This document shows, piece after piece, positions 1-5,229 of a stretch of DNA of 5,229 nt. The stretch is from Candidatus Hydrogenedentes bacterium CG07_land_8_20_14_0_80_42_17 (lineage in GTDB: Bacteria > UBA8481). How positions within the stretch are numbered: the first letter of the stretch is position 1; the number at the start of each line of letters is the position of its first letter. The notes under the pieces were generated by a model. It made no database searches. It saw only the letters and a list, made by a program, of their open reading frames with translations, and had not been told where the DNA came from. The DNA is taken from assembly GCA_002780065.1 (NCBI GenBank), contig PEWQ01000106.1, forward strand, positions 1 through 5,229, in the 5' to 3' direction. The position numbers and the translations under genes were made by a program.

Positions 1-28
1 TTTGCACTTTCCAATTTGCACTTTCAAA
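1..28. repeat. Two-copy 14-nt tandem repeat at window edge
   Basis: The unit TTTGCACTTTCCAA (1-14) is followed directly by TTTGCACTTTCAAA (15-28), matching at 12 of 14 positions or more. The array may continue to the left, outside the window. It lies in AT-rich intergenic DNA downstream of the operon. No function can be assigned; it could be a chance duplication or the edge of a larger repeat. Confidence 0.6.
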
Positions 29-57
29 TATAATAACATTGCAATGAGAAACGTCTT

Positions 58-122
58 GGAGGCACAGGCGGCCTTACTCTGGAGGTACAGGCGCCACGCG
101 TCAATGGACGCCACGCCTGTGC
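58..122. repeat. GC-rich intergenic repeat block with direct and inverted copies
   Basis: GGAGGCACAGGCG (58-70) recurs as GGAGGTACAGGCG (81-93), one mismatch in 13. Both can pair with a single right arm, CGCCTGTGC (114-122): the first copy (62-70) is complementary over 9 of 9 bases, while the second forms a 7-bp stem (87-93 with 114-120). Inside that second hairpin is a further perfect stem, GCGTC (98-102) with GACGC (107-111), around an AATG loop. The block is much richer in G+C than the flanking genes. It resembles dispersed intergenic palindromic repeats seen in many environmental genomes, but copy number elsewhere cannot be seen here. It lies downstream of rluD and could also act as a transcript-end structure. 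Confidence 0.65.
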
Positions 123-147
123 AAGCTACGCATGCCTACTTCAGCAC

Positions 148-165
148 GCACGAGGGCGTTCGTGC
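148..165 (-). terminator. Hairpin 14 nt past the rluD stop, possible operon end
   Basis: GCACGA (148-153) and TCGTGC (160-165) form a perfect 6-bp GC-rich stem with a 6-nt loop, beginning 14 nt after the rluD stop codon in the direction of transcription. No U-tract follows on the minus strand, so it is not a standard intrinsic terminator. It may protect the transcript 3' end, work with the repeat hairpins at 58-122, or be part of the same repeat block. Confidence 0.3.
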
Positions 166-179
166 CTTCGATTACTCTT

Positions 180-1073
180 TCATCTGTTGCGTAGAATCGT
201 GATGAGCTCATTCATGTCTTCGGGCATTGGAGCTTCCACCGTAATTTGTTTTCCGTTTCTCGGATGAACCAGTTCGAGTTTTTCCGCGTGCAGAGCATGC
301 CTTTCAATAATAGTATCTTTTTTAGAACCATAAAGCTTGTCGCCGTAAACAGGGTGCCCGATCGAATTGAGATGAACTCTTATCTGATGAGTTCTTCCGG
401 TCTCGAGCTTAACCGACAGAAGACTGGCATGATCGTACTCTTCGATTACGTCGTAATGAGTTATTGCTCTCTTTGAAATACTGCTAACGCTTGGAAAAAT
501 GGTGAACCGTCTTCTCATAGCAGGGTCTCTGCCTATCGGCATATTTATTGTCGCGTGCTTCTGCGGCAGTATGCCGTGAACTACAGCTTTGTATTCTCGT
601 TTTATTTCTCGAGCTTTTATCAACCCGACAAGATTCGAGTAAGCAAACGGCGTGAGCGCAAAAATTATCGCTCCGGATGTATCTAAATCCAGTCTGTGAA
701 CGACTCCAGGCCTCTTGACCGAACCGACAAAAGCCATCTGCGGATATTTCGAAAGCATCGCATTGACTAATGTCCCGCTTCTGTGCCCGGGCGCAGGATG
801 AACGCATAATCCTGCACTCTTATTTACAATCGCTATGTCGCTGTCTTCATAAAGTATTTCAAAATCTATCGCTTCAGGTAAAATGGAATCATCGCTTTCA
901 AGCGTTGGCAATTCAAGTTCGACTTTGTGCCCTTCCTTCAGCCTGAAATTTTTTCCTTCGGCTCTGCCGTCGACTTTAACAAGACCTTCTTCAGCAAATT
1001 TAGCCAGCACGGATCTTGAAAGAGCCGGAAGCCTTTCTGAAAGAAATTTATCGAGCCGTTTTCCACGCTCCAA
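180..1073 (-). CDS. rluD: 23S rRNA pseudouridine synthase, RluD/RluA family
   Basis: Isomerises uridine to pseudouridine in RNA; E. coli RluD acts on helix 69 of 23S rRNA, but the exact target here is inferred from family only. The 297-residue product has an N-terminal S4-like RNA-binding domain (about residues 4-50: GKRLDKFLSERLPALSRS, then LVKVDG) and a catalytic domain from about residue 70. The signature HRLDLDTSG is at 126-134, with D129 the expected nucleophile. ETGRTHQIRVHL (224-235), HPVYGDKLYG (240-249) and LHAEKLELVHP (261-271) are the other conserved blocks. Length fits the family, and S4 plus HRLD favours RluD/YlyB over RsuA types; RluC cannot be fully excluded. It is last in the operon, 8 nt after the lgt stop. 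The TTG at 1073-1071 is the first conventional start but has no good ribosome binding site, and family-like residues continue upstream in frame into lgt, so the true start may be near 1091 or 1097. Confidence 0.93.
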   Translation of the reverse strand: MERGKRLDKFLSERLPALSRSVLAKFAEEGLVKVDGRAEGKNFRLKEGHKVELELPTLESDDSILPEAIDFEILYEDSDIAIVNKSAGLCVHPAPGHRSGTLVNAMLSKYPQMAFVGSVKRPGVVHRLDLDTSGAIIFALTPFAYSNLVGLIKAREIKREYKAVVHGILPQKHATINMPIGRDPAMRRRFTIFPSVSSISKRAITHYDVIEEYDHASLLSVKLETGRTHQIRVHLNSIGHPVYGDKLYGSKKDTIIERHALHAEKLELVHPRNGKQITVEAPMPEDMNELITILRNR

Positions 1074-1081
1074 CTTTTCAA

Positions 1082-1840
1082 CTATGAAGATTTCGATGAT
1101 TTCACCTTGAGTAGAATAAAGATGCTCACTCCGACAATAACAATGGAAATAAGCTGAGAAACTGATATGCCATAAAAATAAAACCCACGGTCGTCTGCGC
1201 GTAGGAATTCATTAAAAAATCTGAAGATAGAATATAACGATAGATAAATTAAAAATATTGCTCCATCAAATCTTGAACTTTTTCGAGCTTTCATAAGAAT
1301 TCCGAAGATGATGAGCAAAGCAAGTGATTCGTAAAGTTGAGTGGGATGGACAGGAACGCCATGAAAATGGATTGATGCGGGAGCAGACTCAGGAAAGAGC
1401 AGTCCATATTCGAACGGCTTTCCGTAACAGCATCCCTGAGAAAAACATCCTAGCCGCCCTATCGAGTGCCCTAAAGCAAGCGCAGGAGCCAAAATATCCG
1501 CTAGTTTGCCCAATTCTAGTTTTTTGTATTTTATAAATAAATATGTCGCTAATGTGGAAAAAACCAGTCCGCCAAAAAAAACAAAACCGTCTCTTCGAAA
1601 TATGATTGAACTAAGTTCATCTTTGAACTGGTCCCACTCGACAGCTACAAAAAGCAGTCTGCCTCCGATTAATCCGGTGAGCAATGCGACAAGACAAACA
1701 TCGCCGATGTCGTCCGGCTTGATGTTGCTTTGCTTTCCGAGCGATATTGCAACGAATAGAGCGGCGGCAAATCCGAGAGCCATAAAGATTCCGTATGTGT
1801 GAATTGGGAAACCGTAAATTTCAAATGCAACAGGGAACAT
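1082..1840 (-). CDS. lgt: Prolipoprotein diacylglyceryl transferase
   Basis: Inner-membrane enzyme that moves the diacylglyceryl group of phosphatidylglycerol onto the lipobox cysteine of prolipoproteins, the first step of lipoprotein maturation. The 252-residue product starts MFPVAFEIYGFPIHTYGIFM and has about seven hydrophobic segments (roughly 15-34, 47-68, 86-103, 115-127, 167-183, 192-209, 224-245). Family landmarks are IHTYG (13-17), GGR (59-61), GRLGCF (128-133), VHPTQLYES (164-172) and EFLRADDRG (211-219), where R214 aligns with the essential Arg239 of E. coli. The Lgt signature is a cysteine-rich variant, GCFSQGCCYGKP (131-142), and the position of E. coli His103 is Phe89. An 18-codon longer reading starting at 1894 is rejected: its extra residues are arginine-rich and unlike the family, whereas ATG 1840-1838 has GGAGGAG 10 nt upstream. 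It begins 1 nt after the lspA stop. Confidence 0.95.
   Translation of the reverse strand: MFPVAFEIYGFPIHTYGIFMALGFAAALFVAISLGKQSNIKPDDIGDVCLVALLTGLIGGRLLFVAVEWDQFKDELSSIIFRRDGFVFFGGLVFSTLATYLFIKYKKLELGKLADILAPALALGHSIGRLGCFSQGCCYGKPFEYGLLFPESAPASIHFHGVPVHPTQLYESLALLIIFGILMKARKSSRFDGAIFLIYLSLYSIFRFFNEFLRADDRGFYFYGISVSQLISIVIVGVSIFILLKVKSSKSS
1102..1108 (-). promoter_or_regulatory. Candidate Shine-Dalgarno for rluD inside the lgt 3' end
   Basis: The minus strand reads AAGGTGA; its AGGTGA part is complementary to six contiguous bases of the usual 16S rRNA 3' tail. It lies 28 nt from the TTG at 1073, too far to serve it directly, but only 4 and 10 nt from in-frame ATC codons at 1097-1095 and 1091-1089. 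The same bases also encode residues near the Lgt C-terminus, so the match could be coincidental. Confidence 0.3.
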
Positions 1841-1841
1841 A

Positions 1842-2360
1842 CTACAATTTCTCCTCCGCCGGCTCCAATGCCGATTTGCCTTTTGATTCCGCATGAAATG
1901 AAATCAAAAGAAGAATTGCTACTCCGATAGATATTGATATGTCTGCAATATTGAACGCAGGCCACCGTAAAGCTCCGAATCCTACATCTATAAAATCGAC
2001 AACAAACTCGTGACGAAATCTGTCCAGAAGATTTCCGCACGCTCCAGACATTATCAATCCTAATGCAATATGATATACGAAACTTTTGTTTGATGTGAGA
2101 AGTTTATGCATTCCGATTCCAAGCAGAGCGATAATTGTTATGTATTTAAAAAAATTAGGAAATCCTTGCATTATTCCGAAAGCCGCGCCGGAATTACGAA
2201 CATGCGTGAATCTTATGATGTCTGCGAATATCGGGTCTACTTCCCAAAGATAATAATGAACTTCAATCCAGCGCTTCGTTAAAAAGTCGAATGCTACTAT
2301 GAAAGGAATTATCAGCCACGTTGATAAAATCTTAAAAAAAGACCATTCAGAAAAATTCAA
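1842..2360 (-). CDS. lspA: Lipoprotein signal peptidase (signal peptidase II)
   Basis: Aspartyl protease of the inner membrane that cleaves the signal peptide just before the lipid-modified cysteine of prolipoproteins made by Lgt. The 172-residue product has four hydrophobic segments (about 12-26, 69-86, 94-108, 141-155), the usual topology. Conserved blocks are FDFLTK (24-29, usually DQLTK), RNSGAAFGIM (55-64), GNLLDR (109-114), VVDFID (120-125) and FNIAD (136-140). D122 and D140 match in position and spacing (18 residues) the catalytic dyad defined in Pseudomonas and Staphylococcus structures; D113 of NxxDR is also conserved. The start is a TTG that directly abuts the ileS TAG stop, with GGAG 9 nt upstream; the next in-frame ATG would remove the first membrane segment. 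The position after ileS is a very common bacterial arrangement. Confidence 0.96.
   Translation of the reverse strand: MNFSEWSFFKILSTWLIIPFIVAFDFLTKRWIEVHYYLWEVDPIFADIIRFTHVRNSGAAFGIMQGFPNFFKYITIIALLGIGMHKLLTSNKSFVYHIALGLIMSGACGNLLDRFRHEFVVDFIDVGFGALRWPAFNIADISISIGVAILLLISFHAESKGKSALEPAEEKL
1851..1857 (-). promoter_or_regulatory. Shine-Dalgarno site of lgt
   Basis: The minus strand reads GGAGGAG here, 10 nt before the ATG at 1840-1838. It is the strongest ribosome binding site in the window and decides the lgt start against the longer in-frame reading from 1894. It lies within the last codons of lspA, so lgt is probably translated by ribosomes finishing lspA or loading at the junction. Confidence 0.85.
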
Positions 2361-5057
2361 CTATTTTTTCTCCAGAGATTTTACGGTTGAAAGGCATCTT
2401 TCGCATAGTCCTTCTGTTAATTCCAAATGCCTCCAGCATCGCGGACACTTTTCTTTAGAGGTTACAGACACCGTTAATTTTTCTCCGCTTCTAATTTCCG
2501 CAACTTGACAAATTAATTTGAGCAACTCAAGATCTTTGGTTTTGAAGTTCCCTTCAACCTCTGCCATTTGACTGGATTTTATTCTGCCTGCGATTCTTTC
2601 ATCTTCAATCGCCTTCAAAATCAATTTTCGATCTTCTAACGCTGTTTCCATCTGATTGAGAATATTTTCGTCGATTAGCTCCGCCTGCGGCCAGTCGGTG
2701 AGATGCACTGATGGTGATTTGAAATTCAATTCCGCGCGCTCCCATACCTCGTCCGTAGAGAAACAAAGTATTGGCGCCATTACCCTCAAAAATGCACTCA
2801 AGACCTCTCGGCAAGTTAGTTGAGCTGACATGCGTGATAAACTATCTTCAGAATCACAATAGAGTCTGTCTTTGATTACATCCAGATAAAAAGAGGAAAG
2901 ATCGTTAGTTGAGAACTCTACAACTGAACGATAGACCTCGTGAAAGGCGTAGTTCTCATACGAACGTCTGACTTCTGTGAGAAACTTATTTAATTTTGCA
3001 ATCATCCATTGGTCGAGTAGAGGACGCTTTTCGATTGGAATATCAAAATCTTTAGGCAAGCCTTTAATATTCGCCGCTAGAAATCTCCATGTGTTGCGAA
3101 TTTTTCTGTACGAATCCGCGATTTGATCGAGTATTGAAAGCGAAAGCCTTAAATCCTCACGGTAATTTTCAGATGCTACCCAGAGCCTAATTATGTCCGC
3201 TCCGTATTTTGACATAATCTCGTCCGGAGCGATCACGTTGCCGGCGGATTTGTGCATTGCTCGGCCTTCGCCGTCAAGCATGAACCCATGTGTCAGTACA
3301 GCTTTGTAAGGAACAGATTCTCTAATCGCCAATGACGGCCAGAGCGAAGACTGAAACCAGCCTCTGTGCTGATCAGAACCTTCAAGATAAAGATCAGCTA
3401 CTGGAGGTTCACCTTCTTTCCTCGAACCTCCGTCAAAAACTCCGGCTGAATACCACGAGACTCCCGAGTCGAACCATACGTCAAGTATGTCGCGCTCTCG
3501 TCGTAAATCTTCATTGCATTTTGGACACTTCTTTGAAACTTTTATTGTTTCATCAAACCATTCGTCTAATCTTCCGCTCTTCGCAAGTTCAACTGCCCAT
3601 TCCATCGTCTCATTATCTATTACGGTTTCTCCGCATGATGGACAGATTAGAGTCGGAATCGGAACGCCCCATGCCCTCTGCCTCGAAAGACACCAGTCAG
3701 GCCGTTCTCTTACGCTCCCCACAAATCTGTCTTTGCCCCAATTCGGAATCCATTGAACTTTTTCCGCAGATTCCAGAGCAAATTCACGCAGAGTTTTTTT
3801 GTTCGACAATGCGTGATCGATCTTCATAAACCATTGCGGTGTCGCTCTGAATATCACAGGACCTTTGCATCTCCAGCAGTGCGGATATTGATGCTCCAAC
3901 TTTTGAGAATGGAGAAGAACTTTTTTTTCTTCGAGAAGTTTTATGATTTCTTTGTTTGCTTTGAAGACATTCATGCCGGGAAAGACTCCTGCTTCCTCTG
4001 TGAATCTTCCGGCTTCATCTACCGGCGCGAAAACTTTTAGCCCATATTTCAGACCGACTATGTAATCTTCGAGTCCGTGCCCCGGCGCAATATGAACAAC
4101 ACCGGTTCCCTGATCTGTTGTGATAAAGTCTCCAAGAATTACTTTTATTGTTCGATCAAGAAATGGATGCCTGAATTCTTTTCCTTCCAGATTTTGCCCT
4201 AAATTTTCTCCGACAATTTTGTAATTATTCCATCCGCATTCACTTGCAACTTTTTCGAGCAATGCTTCGGCAAGCAGAAAAACTTTTCCGCCGACTTCGA
4301 CTTCGACGTATTTGAGGTCCGGTCTAACAGCTACAGCTAGGTTTGCAGGTAAAGTCCAAGGCGTCGTTGTCCAGATGAGTATGCCTGAATCTTTTTTTTC
4401 AGTTGAAGGGAAGAGCACTATGACAGAGTCGGATACGTGGTTTGCATATTCGGCCTCGGCAGTAGATGCGGCGAGCGCAGTGCGGCATTCGGGACACCAG
4501 TGAATCGGTTTCTGCCCGCGATAGATGAAACCTTTATTTGCTAATTCCCGAAACGCTTCAATAATTCTTCCTTCGAAAAGCGGGTCCATTGTTAGATATG
4601 GATCGCTCCATTTTCCGATACAGCCGAGTCTAATAAATCCTTTTCGCTGAATATCGATGAATCGTTTTGCAAATTCTCTGCACCGCTTTCTTACCTCAAT
4701 TTGATTCATTCCCGCCGCAGAGGCTCCCATCTCTTTCATTACGTTATGTTCGATCGGCAGCCCGTGACAATCCCAGCCTGGTACGAATGGTGTATCGTAA
4801 CCCGTTAGTGATTTAAATCTGACGACAATGTCCTTCAATGTTTTATTCAGAGCATGTCCCATGTGAATCTCGCCGTTAGCGTAAGGAGGTCCATCATGCA
4901 ATAAAAAAATAGGAGCACCTTTTCTGAGTTTCCGCATTTCATCGTAAAGGCATTGCTTCTGCCATCGCTCGATTATCTTCGGTTCGAGTGTCGGTAGATT
5001 TGCTTTCATATCGACAGGGTTCTTGGGTAATAATAATGTGTCTTTGAAATTCTTCAT
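2361..5057 (-). CDS. ileS: Isoleucyl-tRNA synthetase
   Basis: Cytoplasmic class I synthetase that charges tRNA-Ile with isoleucine. The 898-residue product is slightly shorter than E. coli IleRS (938). The HIGH motif is HMGH at 65-68 within PPYANGEIHMGHALNK. The CP1 editing domain carries WTTTPWTLPAN (229-239) and GTGVVHIAPGHGLEDY (317-332); D331 aligns with the editing aspartate Asp342 of E. coli, so hydrolysis of Val-tRNA-Ile should be kept. DWCLSRQRAWGVPIP (454-468), DVWFDSG (526-532) and EGSDQHRGWFQSS (559-571) are typical of the catalytic core. The KMSKS loop is AMHKSAGN (600-607), keeping K603 and S604. Cysteine pairs occur at 188/191, 394/397, 472/475 and 511/514, and a C-terminal zinc finger has C871, C874, C885 and C888. 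The C-terminal zinc finger and length point to the ordinary bacterial type rather than the longer eukaryote-like one. The start ATG fits the family (MKNFKDTLLLPK) but has no visible Shine-Dalgarno. It is first in the operon. Confidence 0.98.
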   Translation of the reverse strand: MKNFKDTLLLPKNPVDMKANLPTLEPKIIERWQKQCLYDEMRKLRKGAPIFLLHDGPPYANGEIHMGHALNKTLKDIVVRFKSLTGYDTPFVPGWDCHGLPIEHNVMKEMGASAAGMNQIEVRKRCREFAKRFIDIQRKGFIRLGCIGKWSDPYLTMDPLFEGRIIEAFRELANKGFIYRGQKPIHWCPECRTALAASTAEAEYANHVSDSVIVLFPSTEKKDSGILIWTTTPWTLPANLAVAVRPDLKYVEVEVGGKVFLLAEALLEKVASECGWNNYKIVGENLGQNLEGKEFRHPFLDRTIKVILGDFITTDQGTGVVHIAPGHGLEDYIVGLKYGLKVFAPVDEAGRFTEEAGVFPGMNVFKANKEIIKLLEEKKVLLHSQKLEHQYPHCWRCKGPVIFRATPQWFMKIDHALSNKKTLREFALESAEKVQWIPNWGKDRFVGSVRERPDWCLSRQRAWGVPIPTLICPSCGETVIDNETMEWAVELAKSGRLDEWFDETIKVSKKCPKCNEDLRRERDILDVWFDSGVSWYSAGVFDGGSRKEGEPPVADLYLEGSDQHRGWFQSSLWPSLAIRESVPYKAVLTHGFMLDGEGRAMHKSAGNVIAPDEIMSKYGADIIRLWVASENYREDLRLSLSILDQIADSYRKIRNTWRFLAANIKGLPKDFDIPIEKRPLLDQWMIAKLNKFLTEVRRSYENYAFHEVYRSVVEFSTNDLSSFYLDVIKDRLYCDSEDSLSRMSAQLTCREVLSAFLRVMAPILCFSTDEVWERAELNFKSPSVHLTDWPQAELIDENILNQMETALEDRKLILKAIEDERIAGRIKSSQMAEVEGNFKTKDLELLKLICQVAEIRSGEKLTVSVTSKEKCPRCWRHLELTEGLCERCLSTVKSLEKK
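2370..2373 (-). promoter_or_regulatory. Ribosome binding site of lspA
   Basis: The minus strand reads CTGGAGAAAAAATAG then TTG. GGAG lies 9 nt from the TTG start and is embedded in the last sense codons of ileS. This supports the TTG start of lspA and stop-start translational coupling to ileS. Confidence 0.7.
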
Positions 5058-5067
5058 TTAGTGCGAA

Positions 5068-5096
5068 AACTTATGACTTTTTTTGACTCAGGTCAA
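5068..5096 (-). promoter_or_regulatory. Possible sigma-70-type promoter for the ileS operon
   Basis: Reading on the minus strand, TTGACC (5096-5091) matches the -35 consensus in 5 of 6 bases. After a 17-nt spacer, TAAGTT (5073-5068) matches -10 in only 3 of 6; CATAAG (5075-5070) matches better but at a 15-nt spacing. Transcription would start a few nucleotides before the ileS ATG at 5057. The weak -10 makes this tentative, and another promoter may lie further upstream or outside the window. Confidence 0.35.
5083..5096. promoter_or_regulatory. Inverted repeat TTGAC-N4-GTCAA over the -35 box
   Basis: TTGAC (5083-5087) and GTCAA (5092-5096) form a perfect 5-bp inverted repeat with a 4-nt spacer, and a further GAC-type half lies at 5074-5078 (TGACT). 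It covers the proposed -35 element, a position where an operator could act, but such short repeats also arise by chance. Confidence 0.3.
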
Positions 5097-5146
5097 GAAA
5101 GTTTTGAAAATGAAGTAAATAAAAATGTTTTCGGGCATGAGATTTG

Positions 5147-5164
5147 CTCTATTTTCTAATAGAG
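5147..5164. other. Small perfect hairpin upstream of ileS
   Basis: CTCTATT (5147-5153) and AATAGAG (5158-5164) form a 7-bp perfect stem with a TTCT loop. Neither strand shows a clear U-tract after it, so it is not a convincing terminator; it may end a transcript arriving from outside the window, or be a chance structure in AT-rich DNA. There is no sign of a T-box leader between here and ileS. Confidence 0.3.
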
Positions 5165-5229
5165 ATTATGGATTTGAAAAAAGAAGAGTAGAATATCTGT
5201 AAAAAATATTGCTTTAATAGTGACAGGGA

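Larger units (their letters stand above)
180..5057 (-). other. Four-gene operon ileS-lspA-lgt-rluD
   Basis: All four genes are on one strand, with junctions of 0, 1 and 8 nt and no room for internal promoters or terminators between them. Two ribosome binding sites are embedded in the preceding gene, so translation is probably coupled along the message. The grouping joins two consecutive lipoprotein-maturation enzymes with two translation-related enzymes. Co-transcription is inferred from spacing only. Confidence 0.85.

Noticed and set aside
37-46. Ten-base palindrome CATTGCAATG
   Set aside because: It is short, in AT-rich DNA, without any associated promoter or repeat; likely chance.
2-202. 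Plus-strand 66-codon reading frame beginning with TTG
   Set aside because: It runs through the tandem and GC-rich repeats and into the antisense of the rluD 3' end, has no ribosome binding site and resembles no family.
484-807. Minus-strand 107-codon frame inside rluD
   Set aside because: It overlaps the catalytic domain of rluD in another frame; the rluD frame has the HRLD signature and the family length.
1841-1894. 18-codon N-terminal extension of lgt
   Set aside because: It overlaps lspA, is arginine-rich and unlike Lgt N-termini, while the ATG at 1840 has a strong SD at the right distance.
1669-2040. Minus-strand 123-codon frame across the lspA-lgt junction
   Set aside because: It is an out-of-frame shadow of two genes whose own frames carry clear family motifs.
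3332-3829. Plus-strand 165-codon frame antisense to ileS, and the other plus-strand frames inside the operon
   Set aside because: They lie fully opposite conserved coding sequence, with low-complexity composition and no recognisable domains.
5124-5201. Short plus-strand frame of about 24 codons from an ATG upstream of ileS
   Set aside because: It has no good SD, lies in AT-rich DNA and contains the hairpin at 5147-5164; nothing supports its translation.
5058-5229. T-box riboswitch or attenuator leader for ileS
   Set aside because: There is no specifier stem, T-box consensus sequence or terminator/antiterminator pair in this interval.

Overview
This window is mostly one compact housekeeping operon read on the minus strand, from high to low coordinates: ileS (isoleucyl-tRNA synthetase), lspA (signal peptidase II), lgt (prolipoprotein diacylglyceryl transferase) and a pseudouridine synthase of the RluD/RluA family. 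Together they fill positions 180-5057 with almost no spacers: 0 nt between ileS and lspA, 1 nt between lspA and lgt, and 8 nt between lgt and rluD as conventionally called. All four proteins look full length, with their main motifs intact.

Organism: composition is moderately AT-rich (roughly 40-43% GC by eye). The ileS-lspA pairing is very widespread in bacteria. Lgt carries a cysteine-rich signature (GCFSQGCCYGKP) in place of the E. coli-type GNFINGELWG; from memory this variant is common in deltaproteobacterial-type and related diderm lineages. I would guess an uncultured diderm bacterium of that kind, but the window cannot settle the phylum.

Layout: 1-179 is non-coding and downstream of the operon. 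It holds a short AT-rich tandem repeat (1-28), then a GC-rich block (about 58-165) of direct and inverted repeats that can form hairpins. 180-1073 is rluD, 1082-1840 lgt, 1842-2360 lspA and 2361-5057 ileS. 5058-5229 is an AT-rich leader region with a possible promoter, an inverted repeat over its -35 box and a small perfect hairpin; I see no gene in it.

How the genes work together: Lgt adds diacylglycerol to the lipobox cysteine of prolipoproteins, and LspA then removes the signal peptide, so two consecutive steps of lipoprotein maturation are encoded side by side and are probably translationally coupled. IleS and RluD serve translation (tRNA charging and 23S rRNA modification). I found no sign of a novel defence, mobile or biosynthetic system. 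The most interesting details are the rluD start (family-typical N-terminal residues lie upstream of the first usable start codon, behind a Shine-Dalgarno-like site but with only ATC or ATA codons), the GC-rich repeat block, the Lgt active-site variant, and an ileS start without a visible ribosome binding site.
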